DNA of 64,000 nt from Papio anubis. Taxonomy: Eukaryota > Chordata > Mammalia > Primates > Cercopithecidae. The notes beneath the pieces were generated by a model. That model made no database searches and was not told where the DNA came from. It was given only the letters and a program-made list of their open reading frames with translations. The translations under genes and the position numbers were made by a program. This document shows positions 43,970 through 54,118 of this stretch, piece by piece. The stretch lies in NCBI RefSeq assembly GCF_008728515.1, contig NC_044995.1, positions 13,775,104-13,839,103 of the forward strand. The letters are read 5' to 3'. The number at the start of each line of letters is the position of its first letter. Position 1 is the stretch's first letter.

Positions 43970-44184
43970 TCACGTCGAAGACCTAGCTTTACCCGGCTTT
44001 TGACTTAGTTCATTGACGCCGCGTCAACTGCGTCCTTCTTGCCGTTAAATTTCATCCCTGGCTTGGATGGGGCCTTGGAGGATAGAGGGGGGACCTGGAG
44101 GAAGATACGTAAGGAACCTGGCATGTGTCGCGGTCCAGAGACCCCTAATTGACTTCTCCCTCAGAGTCCCAAGCGTAAAGGAGT

Positions 44185-44265
44185 CAATGCACCCTTCCGA
44201 ATCAGACATTCAAGCATCGATGCACCCTCCCGAGGCTCAGGCACCAATGCACAGCCCCTCCAGAA
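44185..44265. repeat. Short degenerate tandem repeat, three units
   Basis: The phrase 'aatgcaccc' or close variants recurs at 44185, 44219 and 44246, each followed by a cc-rich then ga-rich stretch, suggesting a decayed 27-34 bp tandem repeat. Confidence 0.5.
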
Positions 44266-44339
44266 TCTAGGCGTCCGGACCACAACCGTTCTCCCTCGGG
44301 GTGATTCTGGCATTCAGCCTGTAAGCCAGTATCCGCGCC

Positions 44340-44760
44340 CGAACCCCTGCCCCCTCACCTGCAGGACGGCCCCTCCCCGGGGGCGGGGCTTCGGGCTCCT
44401 CCCGCCGCGGCCACGGCCGCAGCCGCTGCCGCTGCTGCTGCACTGCCCTCGGACCAGCGAAGCTGCACCGCCCGGCGCGCGTCCGGCGTCGGGGGAGGGC
44501 AGGGAAGGGAGCGCGCGCGAGCTGCTCGGCCCAACCTCATTTCCATCCCCTCCTCCCACGCTGGACCAAAGTGGGCGTCAGAAAGCATGCGCAGTGCCGG
44601 CTGGCAGAGGCTGCGCAGGGGGAGACGGAATGGAAGGAGGGGCTGGGTGCGCCAGCTAGGCAGGCAAGTTCGTGAGCAAGCGCGAAGCTACCGGATCGAC
44701 GGAAAGTGCACCGCCGGTGGCGGGTCCTACGGTGGCTGACTGGAGTCAAGCACGTGCAAG
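44340..44760 (-). promoter_or_regulatory. ZNF575: CpG island promoter of ZNF575
   Basis: Dense CpG and GC content from about 44340 to 44760, with an NRF1-like palindrome gcatgcgca at 44585-44593 and no clear TATA box. Its position upstream of the inferred noncoding exon makes it the likely promoter; divergent transcription on + is possible. Confidence 0.65.
44359..44560 (-). other. ZNF575: Probable ZNF575 noncoding exon 1
   Basis: On the minus strand 'cctgcag' is followed by a strong donor gtgagg with its GT at 44358-44357, in CpG-rich DNA. A 5' UTR exon ending at 44359 would splice to 43480. The start of transcription is a guess. Confidence 0.5.
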
Positions 44761-44970
44761 GCTAACATGGACAAACTGCGCTTGGAAATCAATACATGCA
44801 CCCCTCTTTTTAATGTCCTTCTTCTCTTCGAGAATTCCGCTGGGTTCCATCTCCAGAGGCAGTTTCAAGAGCTCGCTGCTAATTCCACCCTTCAAGGCGT
44901 TTGCAAAATGTCTGACCATTTCTTCGAGAGAGGGCGGAGGCGGGACTCCGGGTTCAGAGACAGCCAGTGC

Positions 44971-44995
44971 CCAATAAAAGGCACGTTATTTGCAT
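44971..44995 (+). promoter_or_regulatory. CCAAT and octamer (ATTTGCAT) cluster
   Basis: CCAAT at 44971 and a perfect octamer ATTTGCAT at 44988-44995 lie within 25 bases next to CpG-rich DNA. Could act in the ZNF575 promoter region or a divergent transcript; function is inference. Confidence 0.35.
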
Positions 44996-45043
44996 AGCGC
45001 CTCGGCACACCTCGCTCTTGGGTGATTCAAGATTCTCAGCCAC

Positions 45044-45345
45044 GCCGGGCGCGGTGGCTCAAGCCTGTAATCCCAGCACTTTGGGAGGCCGAGACGGGCG
45101 GATCACGAGGTCAGGAGATCGAGACCATCCTGGCTAACACGATGAAACCCCGTCTCTACTAAAAAGATACAAAAAACTAGCCGGGCGTGGTGGCGGGCGC
45201 CTGTAGTCCCAGCTACTCCGGAGGCTGAGGCAGGAGAATGGCGTGAACCCGGGAGGCGGAGCTTGCAGTGAGCCGAGATCGGGCCACTGCAATCCAGCCT
45301 GGGCGACAGAGCGAGACTCCGTCTCAAAAAAAAAAAAAAAAAAAA
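45044..45345 (+). mobile_element. Young AluY (AluYR-like)
   Basis: Very low divergence, 23-A tail, perfect duplication 'agattctcagccac' at 45029 and after the tail. Confidence 0.96.
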
Positions 45346-45624
45346 AAGATTCTCAGCCACGTCCCCATCTACCTTCCCCCTCGGAAGCCTGGGTGGTCCC
45401 GAGGTGCCCTGGCCCATGCTCGTGGTGCTAGGCCTGGGGTGGCATGTAGCTCGGCATTCTTCCCGAGCAGTGGCGGTGCACCTTCCTGCCTGGTGCAGGA
45501 AGGACCAGGAAGTGCCCATAAAAGTCCTCTGCACGGGTGGGTCTCCAGTCCGATAACCCGCAAGGTCTGCGATCCCTGGGAGTTTGGCGGGGTTATTTGG
45601 ACTGGAGCCACATTGCCTGGGTAA

Positions 45625-45772
45625 CTGGTTTGGAATCCGGCTGTGCCAGTTTCTAGCTGTGTGACCCTTTCTAGCTCTCTTTCTAGGCCTGTTTCCTCAT
45701 CTATAAAATGGAGCGTTGTTAGGATTAAATACGATAATCAATGGAAAGTGTTTAGAATAGAAAGTGCCTAGG
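45625..45772 (+). mobile_element. MIR
   Basis: 'cctgtttcctcatctataaa' is the MIR core; truncated by the Alu at 45773. Confidence 0.75.
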
Positions 45773-46430
45773 CCGGGCTCCCTATCTCGTGCCTGTAATC
45801 CCAGCACTCGGGGAGGCAGAGGTAGGCGAATCACTTGAGCCCAGGAGTTCCAAACTAGACTGGGACCAGGCGCGGTGGCTCACTCCTGTAATCCCAACAC
45901 TTTGGGAGGTGGAGGTGGACGGATCATTTGAGGTCAGGAGTTCAAGACTAGCCTGGCCAACATGGTGAAACCCCGTCTCTACTAAAAATACAAAAATTAG
46001 TAGGGCGTGGTGGCACACGCTTGTAATCTCAGCTACTCTGGAGGCTGAGGTAGGAGAATGGCTTGAACCTGGGAGGCAGAGGTTGCAGTGAGCCAAGATC
46101 AAGCCACTGCAGTCCAGCCTGGGCAACAGAGTGAGACTCTGTCTCAAAAACAAACAAACAAACAAACAAAAAAACCAAAAACCCAAACAAAAATCCTAGC
46201 CAGGGAAACATAGCGAGACACCTTCCCATCTTTAAAAGAACAAAACAAACAAAAACAAAAAACAACAAAAAAAAGCCTGGCTTAGTGGCAGCCTGTAGTC
46301 CTAGCTATTTCACTGGGATAGGGAGTGGGACTGACCCAGGAGTTCAAGTCTGCAATAAGCTATGATTGTGTTACTGCACTCCAGCCTGTGCAACAGAGCA
46401 ATACCCCATATCTTTAACAAAATTTTTTTT
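45773..46430 (+). mobile_element. Alu split by another Alu
   Basis: 45773-45866 continues at about 46197-46430; diverged. Confidence 0.8.
45867..46185 (+). mobile_element. AluS nested in Alu
   Basis: Full length with (AAAC)n tail. Confidence 0.9.
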
Positions 46431-46608
46431 AAATTATTCACTCATGACTAGTGTTATTTACCCCCCATCCACTCTTCCCAAATGATTCTGAAGCTAAATG
46501 TCAAACATCATATCTCATAAATATCTTTTTATCACACTTGATTTGCTTGACTCAAGATCTAAATGACCTCCACACATTATATTAGTTTGAAGTGACTCTT
46601 CGTTCTCT

Positions 46609-46906
46609 CTCTTTTTTTTTTTTTTTTGAGATGGAGTCTTGCTCTGTCCCCCAGGCTGGAGTGCAGTGGCGCATTCTTGGCTCACTGCAACCTCTGCCTC
46701 CTGGGTTCAAGCGATTCTCCTGCCTCAGCCTCCCAAGTAGCTGGGATTACAGGTGCTCACCACAACACCCAGCTAATGTTTGTATTTTTAGTAGAGACAG
46801 GGTTTCACCATGTTGGCCAGGCTGGTCTCGATCTCCTGACCTCGTGACCCACCTGTCTCGGCCTCCCAAAGTGCTGGGATTAGAGGCGTGAGCCACTGCG
46901 CCCGCC
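46609..46906 (-). mobile_element. AluS
   Basis: Full length; abuts the next copy. Confidence 0.93.
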
Positions 46907-47204
46907 TTTTTTTTTTTTTTGGATGGAGTCTCGGTCTGTCGCCCAGGCTGGCGTGCAGTGGCAAGATCTCGGCTCACTGCAACCTCCACCTCCCAGGTTC
47001 AAGTAATTCTCCTGCTTCAGCCTCCTGAGTAGCTGGGATTACAGGCACCCACCACCATGACCGGCTAATTTTTTTTGTATTTTTAGTAAAGATGGGGTTT
47101 CACCACATAGGCCAATCAGGTCTCAAACTCCTGACCTCAGGTGATCCGCCCACTTCGGCCTCCCACAGTGCTGGGATTACAGGTGTGAGCCACCGTGCCC
47201 AGCC
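46907..47204 (-). mobile_element. AluS
   Basis: Full length, tandem with the previous. Confidence 0.93.
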
Positions 47205-47284
47205 TCTAGAAAATAGCTCTAGCACAGCTATTTTCAAGAACCATGATTTTAAGGAGGCAGAATAGAAGTCAGAAGACCAGTGAG

Positions 47285-47830
47285 GGTATTGGTATATTAA
47301 TTACAGTATTAATTGCTAGCACTTATTATACACTGGAAGCTGTCCTTATGTGGTTAATTTATTTAATCCCCATAGCAATGTTTTTTTTTGTTTTTTTTTT
47401 GTTTTTTGAGACGGAGTCTGGCTCTGTCGCCCGGGCTGGAGTGCAGTGGCCGGATCTCAGATCACTGCAAGCTCCGCCTCCCGGGTTTACGCCATTCTCC
47501 TGCCTCAGCCTCCCGAGTAGCTGGGACTACAGGCGCCCGCCACCTCGCCCGGCTAGTTTTTTGTATTTTTTAGTAGAGACGGGGTTTCACCGTGTTAGCC
47601 AGGATGGTCTCGATCTCCTGACCTCGTGATCCGCCCGTCTCGGCCTCCCAAAGTGCTGGGATTACAGGCTTGAGCCACCGCGCCTGGCCCCATAGCAATG
47701 TTTTAAGAGGAGACGCTACTATCATCCTTGTACAGAGGAGGAAAATGAAGTTTGGAGGGGAAGGTCATCCCAGCCAGGAAGTAGCAGAGCTAGGATTTGA
47801 ATCCCTCAGCCTGGCCCTGCAGTCCGGGCA
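47285..47830 (-). mobile_element. MIR split by a young AluY
   Basis: 47285-47383 and 47690-47830 join across the AluY through the shared duplication 'ccatagcaatgtttt'. Confidence 0.8.
47384..47689 (-). mobile_element. Young AluY (AluYR-like) in MIR
   Basis: Perfect duplication 'ccatagcaatgtttt' (47370 and 47690); 'ggcttgagcc' head. Confidence 0.96.
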
Positions 47831-47911
47831 ATTTGCGTTTATGCTTTGCTGCCCATTGAATGGGGCAGAGGGTGTGCTGATGGAAAAGTGGCCAAGTTAA
47901 GATAGGTTAAA

Positions 47912-48210
47912 TCTGGCTGGGCACGGTGGCTCACCTCTGTAATCCCAGCACTTTGGTAGGCTGAGGTGGGTGGATTACTTGGGGTCAGGAGTTCCAGACC
48001 AGCCTGGCCAACATGGCGAAACCCCATCTCTACTAAAAATACAAAAATTAGCTGGGTGTGGTGGCATGCACCTGTAATCCCAGCTACTTGGGAGGCTGGG
48101 GCAGGAGAGTCTCTCGAACCCAGGAGGCAGAGGTTGCAGTGAGCTGAGATTGCACCACCGCACTCTGGCCTGGGTGACAGAGCAAGACTCCATCTCAAAA
48201 ACAAACAAAA
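47912..48210 (+). mobile_element. AluS
   Basis: Full length, tail with AAAC units. Confidence 0.93.
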
Positions 48211-48304
48211 GAAAACCAGGTTAACTCAGCAGGGCCTGGAAGTGGGTGGAGGTGGCAAAGGTAGGAAGTCAAGGATAGTGACAAAATAATGATGGGCAGT
48301 TCCC

Positions 48305-48430
48305 ATTGAGCACCTGTACTATGGCAGGCTGTTGAACTGTTTTCAACCTCATTTTGCAGATAAAAAAATTGGAACCCAGAAGAAGGTAAGTTTTCTGCCC
48401 AAGGTCCTACAGCTGAGAAGGGTGAAGCCA
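48305..48430 (-). mobile_element. MIR fragment
   Basis: 'cattttgcagataaaaaaat' followed by 'cccaaggtcctacagctgag'. Confidence 0.7.
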
Positions 48431-48776
48431 AGTCTAATTCTTAGAACATCTCACAGCTGAGCCTATAAACCCCTTCTAGGGTGTGTCTTCAAAGGACAGA
48501 TAAATGGTCTAGAAATTCTGCAAAAACAACAGGAAAGGGTGCCAGGGGTGAGAAGGTCTTATTTAGGGGACCTTCTCAGTAAGGAGTTCCTTTCCCTGGC
48601 TCCTCCCTCCCCTGAGCTCCCCAAATCCCTACACCTCCCTGTGTCTCAGACCTGCTGTCCCTACCTCTCTCCCCAACCAGCCAGACTGAGTCACCTCTGG
48701 GTCCTCAGCTTTGTCTAGCTTGAGCCAGACATGCATGAGACCTCATGCCTGGAATAAATGAGAAACATTCTCTTAG

Positions 48777-49250
48777 TGTAGCAGGACGAGCCGCAGACAA
48801 AACTCCTCAGACACTGGATTAAAGAAGGAAGAGGTTTTTTATTCGGCCGGGAGCGTCGGCAGACTTGCGTCTTAAGAGCCGAGCTCCCTGAAAAAGAAAT
48901 ATTTGACCTTTTTAAAGGCTTACAGCTTTAAGGGGTCCACGTGAAAGGGTCGTGATAAATTGAGCAAGCGTGGGAAACGTGACTGGGGCCTACATGCATC
49001 AGCTAACAGAACAAAGTTTTACAATGCTTTTTTTCATACAGTGTCTGGAATTTACAGATAACACAAGTAGTTTAGGCCAGGGGTTGATGTTATTATTATT
49101 ACTTTGTTTAACTCCTAGGGCCGGGTGGTGGTGCCAAGGTTGTCTGGCTATTTATCTTACTTTTGTTTCTTTCTCTCTTTCCTCCTGTCTTGTGAACTAG
49201 GCAAGGTGAGGGGAGGAGGGCAGCAGGAGTAGTAGTGGTCTCCTTCCTTA
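48777..49250 (-). mobile_element. Solo LTR of an ERV1-type endogenous retrovirus
   Basis: On the minus strand the 474-bp block ends with AATAAA, a short R/U5-like tail and terminal ...CTACA at 48777. Direct repeats TTAG (48773-48776 and 49251-49254) flank it, the 4-bp duplication usual for ERV1. The first bases read TAAGG, one change from the expected TG. No internal viral sequence adjoins it. Subfamily not assigned. Confidence 0.75.
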
Positions 49251-49311
49251 TTAGCTCTGAGCTTGTCTCTACCTGCTTCAAGACTATCTGGGTTCTGGGT
49301 GTCTTCTCTTC

Positions 49312-49637
49312 CTTTTTTTTTTTTTTTTTTTTCAGACACTCTTGCTCTGTTGCCCAGACAGGGTTTTGCTATGTTGCAGAGGCGCAATCTTGGATCACTG
49401 CAACCTCTGCCTCTTGGGTTCAAGTGATTCTCATGCCTCAGCTTCCCAAGTATTTGGGTCTACAGGCGTGCCCCACCACTCCTAGTTAATTTTTTGTACT
49501 TTTTTTTTTTTTTTTTTTTTTAGTAGAGATGGGGTTTCACCATGTTGGCCAGGCTGTCTCAAACTCTTGACCTCAAGTGATCCACCCTCCTTGGCCTCCC
49601 AAAGTGCTCAAAGTGCCTCTCCATGTGCTCAGCCACA
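49312..49637 (-). mobile_element. Alu, rearranged, two T runs
   Basis: A second T run at 49500-49521 sits at the mid-linker; the right arm is shuffled near 49350. Confidence 0.82.
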
Positions 49638-49640
49638 TAA

Positions 49641-49942
49641 TTTTTTTTTTTTTTTTTTTTTTGAGATAGAGTCTGTCTCTGTTGCCCAGGCTGGAATGCA
49701 GTGGCACGATCTCGGCTCACTGCAGCCTCCACCTCCTGGGTTCAAGCAATTCTCCTGCCTCAGCCTCCTGAGTAGCTGGGATTACAGGTGCACACCACCA
49801 CGCCCAGCTAATTTTTGTATTTTTAGTAGAGACGGGGTTTCACCATGTTGGTCAGGCTAGTCTCGAACTCCTGACCTCGTGATCCACCCGCCTCAGCCTC
49901 CCAAAGTGCTGGGATTACAGGTGTGAGCCACCGTGCCCAGCC
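49641..49942 (-). mobile_element. AluS
   Basis: Duplicated 'agccacataa' at both ends. Confidence 0.93.
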
Positions 49943-50123
49943 AGCCACATAAAATTTTAATGAAGCAATTTGATAGGCTCAAGGAAAAGCAGGCCTTCTC
50001 TGTGTAAAGGCATTAACACAGAGGCTGCTCTGAAAATAGCTCCAGGGACCATGCCCTGGAAACTCCAGAATTAAGATAAATGTTGTTGCGGGAAACCCCT
50101 CTTCAGAATCTCTGTATGGGACA

Positions 50124-50271
50124 GGATAACGCAGTGGTTCATACCTGTAATCCCAGCATTTTGGGAGGCCCAGGTGGGAGGACCTGGGAGGCCAGGAGCT
50201 GGAAACCAGCCTGGGCAACACAGCAAGACCCCTGTTTCTACAAAAATATTTAAAAATTAAAAATAAAAAAA
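50124..50271 (+). mobile_element. Alu left monomer
   Basis: Ends 'aaaaattaaaaataaaaaaa'. Confidence 0.85.
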
Positions 50272-50478
50272 GCTCTGCCCCTAGGCTGGAAATTAAGGCT
50301 GCTCTGATATCTCAAAGCGACATAGATCCTCCAGATGAGAGTGGGAATTCCTAGTCTCACTACTGCTGTGATTCCAAAGTGCAGTGCCGTCATCTCTGCT
50401 CACTGCAACCTCTGCCTCCCGGAACCGAACATATTTTTCTAACCATGACTATCCTACCACCCGCTAGAAAACAGCCCC

Positions 50479-50657
50479 ACGGGACGCGGTGGTTCACGTC
50501 TGTAATCCCAGCGCTTTGGGAGGACAAGATGGGAGGAACGCTTGAGCTCAGGAGTTCGAGATCAGCCTGGGCAACATAGTGAGACCTCCATCTCTGCAAA
50601 AAACAAATAATTATATATATATTCACACACACATATATACACATATGTGTATATGTA

Positions 50658-50697
<40 letters not shown>

Positions 50698-50893
50698 TGT
50701 GTGTGTGTGTATATATATATATATGTGCCGGGTGTGGTGGCAACGTGCCATAGTCACAGCTACTCAGGAGGCTGAGGTTGGAGGATCGCTTGAACCTGGG
50801 AGTTTAAGGCTGTAATAAGCCGAGATCGAGTCACTGCACTCAAGTCTGCGTGACAGAGCGAGACTCTGTTTCAAAATAAAAAAAAAAAGAAAA
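50479..50893 (+). mobile_element. Alu with microsatellite in the mid-linker
   Basis: Left arm 50479-50612, microsatellite 50613-50727, right arm 50728-50893. Confidence 0.88.
50613..50727. repeat. Complex (TA)n(CA)n(TG)n microsatellite
   Basis: Alternating purine-pyrimidine tract of about 115 bases grown from the Alu A-rich linker; longest part (TG)n at 50665-50709. Confidence 0.93.
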
Positions 50894-51039
50894 AGGAAAA
50901 GAAAAAAAACGGCCCCGAGGCTATGAGTGTACTAGGGCCTCTCCTTGGGTTTCTGCTTCTGTTCCTACATGAGTATGTCTGTGTGTCTCTGAGCGTCTGT
51001 CCCTCGCACTTTCAGCGTCTCCTGTTCTCTGTTTTCTTT

Positions 51040-51400
51040 AGGTCTCACAGCTTTCCGGCGTTGCACTTTGGCTTCCTCGGTCTCGCCCTCGCTCCAGCCC
51101 CGCGCGGCGGCCCCCCGCCCTCTGCCCCCAGGCGTCGGTGGCCCCTTTAAGGCGTGCTCCGCCCCCGCCCCGCCCTTCCCGGGTCAGTGAGGGAGCGCCG
51201 GGCTCCCGCAGGCGCTCCGCCTCCGCTCATTCCTGATTCCGCGGTGGGCGCGATGGCGGGTTCTGTATTGAGGGTCGCCCGGCGGCAGCTGAGCCAGCGT
51301 GGCGGGTCTGGAGCCCCCATCCTCCTGCGGCAGGTGCGGGTGGCTGGACCTAGGAGGGGACTACTGGGCGCTAGGCGGCAGCAAGGACGGAACTCCGGGG
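51040..51400 (+). promoter_or_regulatory. ETHE1: CpG island promoter of ETHE1
   Basis: GC- and CpG-rich block around the start codon, with adjoining GC boxes at 51157-51178 about 75-95 bases before the ATG and no TATA box. Typical of a broadly expressed gene. Confidence 0.7.
51253..51333 (+). CDS. ETHE1: ETHE1 coding exon 1
   Basis: Residues 1-27, the mitochondrial presequence; phase 0, donor gtgcgg. Confidence 0.93.
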
Positions 51401-52222
51401 TCTCTTAATAGGGAGAGATCCGGAGGACCCACGCCTGCATCTTGCGGAAAGCGGGGTGGAGGTTTAGGGCTGGACTCTTGGGTCCTTTAAAGGTGAGTGG
51501 TCTGGGGGCCTCTGGGCTTGGGTCTGAACCCCTGGGTCCTCTATGAAAGAACGTGCCGGGGACCCTGATTTTGGGATGTTAGAAAGTTGGAACTGTTTTG
51601 TTCTGATAGAGGAAGGTAGTGGGGCCCCGGACTCCCGACTCCAGGGGAAAGAGGGGGCTGGGGTTTCTGCTTCTGGATCTTAGGAAAAGGATAGAGTCAG
51701 TCAGGACTACTTGGTGGGTGGAAGTCCGGTTCTGCGCTCTCACCTGGGTTCCCCATTCCCAGATGTTCGAGCCCGTGAGCTGCACCTACACGTACCTACT
51801 GGGTGACAGAGAATCCCGGGAGGCCGTTCTGATCGACCCGGTCCTGGAAACAGCACCTCGGGATGCCCAACTGATCAAGGAGCTGGGGCTGCGGCTGCTG
51901 TATGCTGGTCAGTTCGGGGACCAAACTCTTGGGTTCCAGCGGGGCTGGGCTGCAGTGTCAGTGGAATGGGAAGCCAGGGGCCTGAACTCCTGAGTCTGAG
52001 GGAGAAGGATCTGGGCTGGGACTCCCAGGTTCTCTCTGTACCCTCCTGGACCTGTCCCTCCTCTCTCTCCCAGTGAATACCCACTGCCACGCGGACCACA
52101 TTACAGGCTCGGGGCTGCTCCGTTCCCTTCTCCCTGGCTGCCAGTCTGTCATCTCCCGCCTTAGTGGGGCCCAGGCTGACTTGCACATTGAGGATGGAGA
52201 CTCCATCCGCTTCGGGCGCTTC
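51253..52222 (+). CDS. ETHE1: ETHE1, mitochondrial persulfide dioxygenase (exons 1-3 only)
   Basis: ETHE1 oxidises glutathione persulfide to sulfite in the mitochondrial matrix, using Fe(II) in a metallo-beta-lactamase fold. Three exons are present: 51253-51333, 51763-51907, 52074-52222, encoding residues 1-125. The N-terminus MAGSVLRVARRQLSQRG is Arg-rich and nearly free of acidic residues, as expected of a mitochondrial targeting sequence; human begins MAEAVLRV as I recall. The HxHxDH signature THCHADH gives His79, His81, Asp83 and His84. The remaining ligands (His135, Asp154, His195) would be in exons 4-7, which are not in the window. The frame is open upstream without an ATG, so the homologous start at 51253 was chosen. 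Confidence 0.95.
51763..51907 (+). CDS. ETHE1: ETHE1 coding exon 2
   Basis: Residues 28-75 plus one base, from MFEPVSC; start of the metallo-beta-lactamase fold. Acceptor ttcccag, donor gtcagt. Confidence 0.95.
52074..52222 (+). CDS. ETHE1: ETHE1 coding exon 3 (metal-binding motif)
   Basis: Residues 76-125 with the HxHxDH motif; donor gtgagt. The next human residues (ALETRASPGHTPG) do not appear in the following 11.8 kb. Confidence 0.95.
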
Positions 52223-52652
52223 GTGAGTTGGGTGCTGGGTCCCCAAGAGGGTGGTGGCCTGAACTCCTTAAACTGAAGGGAAGAGGGTACTGGGGGTCTG
52301 CGATCCTGAGTTCTTGGGGAGGAGGAACCTCAGGACCTGGGTTTCTGACCCCTGAGCTCATGTTTCTGGGAGGGGGCACCATAAACCCAGGTGGGGCACT
52401 GGGGCAAGAGGCTCTGGGCAGGTGGAGCACTGGCGGAACTCCTAAGTCAACAGCATTTAAGGAGTTTCCTTCCTAAAGCTTAGGGCCTGGCACGCATCTC
52501 CATAAAAGTTGATTAGGGTCTGGAATTCTGAGGGCAGGGCTGAGAAGGAAAGAGACCCAGTCCTGTCTTGCGGAAACCGTTTGAGGAAGGAGCATCTGGG
52601 TGCTTAGAACCTAGAGCCTAGGACTAGGATAAGGACTGTGAGGACCCTGAAG

Positions 52653-52738
52653 TGCAACATTTAAGGAGGCACTAACTCTCAGGGTCCTGTAAGTGCAGGG
52701 TCCGCACCTGCGAGTGAGCGCCTCCTTAAATCTTGCAC
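52653..52738. repeat. Imperfect inverted repeat (hairpin), possible ancient MITE
   Basis: Perfect 12-base arms atttaaggaggc (52659-52670) and its complement (52720-52731) extend outwards and inwards to about 26 bases with three mismatches, around a spacer of about 33 bases. Confidence 0.75.
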
Positions 52739-53225
52739 CAACAGCCTCACCCTAGTCTCAGCCCTGCAGTTGCCTCACACTGGAAAGGTCTGAAGGTTCC
52801 TGCCTTCCTCACTCTCTTTGCCCCAGGCACCAGCGGGTTTCCGGCCAGAATTGCAACCGGGGCGTCGGGGGGAGGGTCAGGGAAGTTTCCCTCAGCGGGA
52901 GGGAAACAGCTGGCAGGGCATTTTTCTGATCAATTGCTAAAGATGTGTAATAAAGTTTTACTGACTTTGGGGACAGAAGACAGCCTCCAGGTTAAGAGTT
53001 TTGCTAAATAAGGACAGTTCATTTGAGTCAGAGTGTTTAGAGGAAATGAGGGCTGTGTGTGGGAAGAGAGTTTAGCTACAATGGTTACAGAAGCTTTATT
53101 TCAGGCCTTTTTCTGGAAGTAGGCAAAAATGCATTGTACATGTATGTGCATTGTACATAATAGGTGCTAACAAACATTTCTTGGAATGAATGTTGAAAGG
53201 TTTAGCTATGGTAGATTTAGCTTCA

Positions 53226-53524
53226 GGTTTTTTTTTCTTTCTTTCTTTCTTTTTTTTTTTTAATTTGAGACTGGGTCTCTGTCACCCAGGCTGGAGTGCA
53301 GTCAGCCTCGACCTCCCAGGATCAGGTGATCCTCCCACCTTAGCCTCCCTGGCAGCTGGGACCACAAGCATGCACCACCACACCTGACTAATTTATGTAT
53401 ATTCTTGTAGAGACAGGGTTTTGCTGTGTTGCCCAGGCTGGTCTTGAACTACTGGGCTCAAGTGATCCTCCTACTTTGGCCTCCTGAAGTGCTGGGATTA
53501 CAGGCATGAGCTACTGCACCCACC
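53226..53524 (-). mobile_element. Alu (AluJ-like)
   Basis: Tail with (CTTT)n. Confidence 0.9.
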
Positions 53525-53751
53525 CTTTTTTTGTTGTTGTTCGTTTGTTTGTTTTTGAGAAAGGGTCTTGCTCTGTCACCCAGGCTGGAGTGCAATGGTG
53601 GGATCATAGCTTACTGCAGCCTTGACCGTCTGAGCTCCGGTGATCCTCCTGCCTCAGTCTCCCAAGTAGCTGGGACTACAGGCACCTGCCACCATACCTG
53701 GCTAATTTTTAAATTTTTTGTTGAGCTGGGATCTCACTATGTTGCCCAGGC
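53525..53751 (-). mobile_element. Alu, head missing
   Basis: Stops at 'tatgttgcccagg', then L1M resumes. Confidence 0.88.
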
Positions 53752-53754
53752 TTA

Positions 53755-53949
53755 ATAGCTTTATTGATATAACCCACATACCATATGATTTATCTATTTC
53801 AAGTATACAATTCAGTGACTTTTAGTATATTCAGACTTGTTCATCCGTTACTACCATTAATTGGAAAATGTTTCCATTACTCCAAAAAGACCCCACACCC
53901 CTTAGCCATCACCCCTAACCTTCCCTTTCCCCTCCTCAGCCTTAGGCAA
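53755..53949 (-). mobile_element. Old L1M fragment
   Basis: 'ctttattgatataacccaca' and 'caagtatacaattcagtgac' are typical L1M 3' UTR phrases. Confidence 0.65.
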
Positions 53950-54118
53950 TTTTTTTTTTTAAATTTGAGACAGGGTCTCACTTTGTTGCCCAAGCTAGAG
54001 TGCAGTGGTGCGATCTTGGTTTACTGCAACCTTCACCTCCCGGGTTCAAGTGATTCTTGTTTCAGCCTCCCAAGTAGCTGGGATTACAGGCATGAGCCAC
54101 TAAGCCCAGCTAATTTTT
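53950..54118 (-). mobile_element. Alu right part
   Basis: Ends at 'cagctaattttttt' where the next Alu begins. Confidence 0.85.

Larger units (their letters stand above)
44761..51252. other. Intergenic region ZNF575-ETHE1
   Basis: No gene seen. Holds Alus, MIRs, one solo LTR and a complex microsatellite. Unassigned parts are 44761-45043, 45346-45620, 48431-48776 and 50894-51040. Confidence 0.8.
51340..52420 (+). repeat. Scattered relics of the 36-37 bp minisatellite motif in ETHE1 introns 1-3
   Basis: Isolated units such as 'gaactcctgagtctgaggga' (51983) and 'ctgaacccctgggtcctc' (51524) resemble the XRCC1 intron arrays but are not tandemly expanded. The span includes exons 2 and 3. Confidence 0.5.

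Noticed and set aside
44767..44997. A 76-codon + frame starting at an ATG near the ZNF575 CpG island
   Set aside because: No homology recognised; short frames are expected by chance in this region. Kept only as a region with possible divergent transcription.
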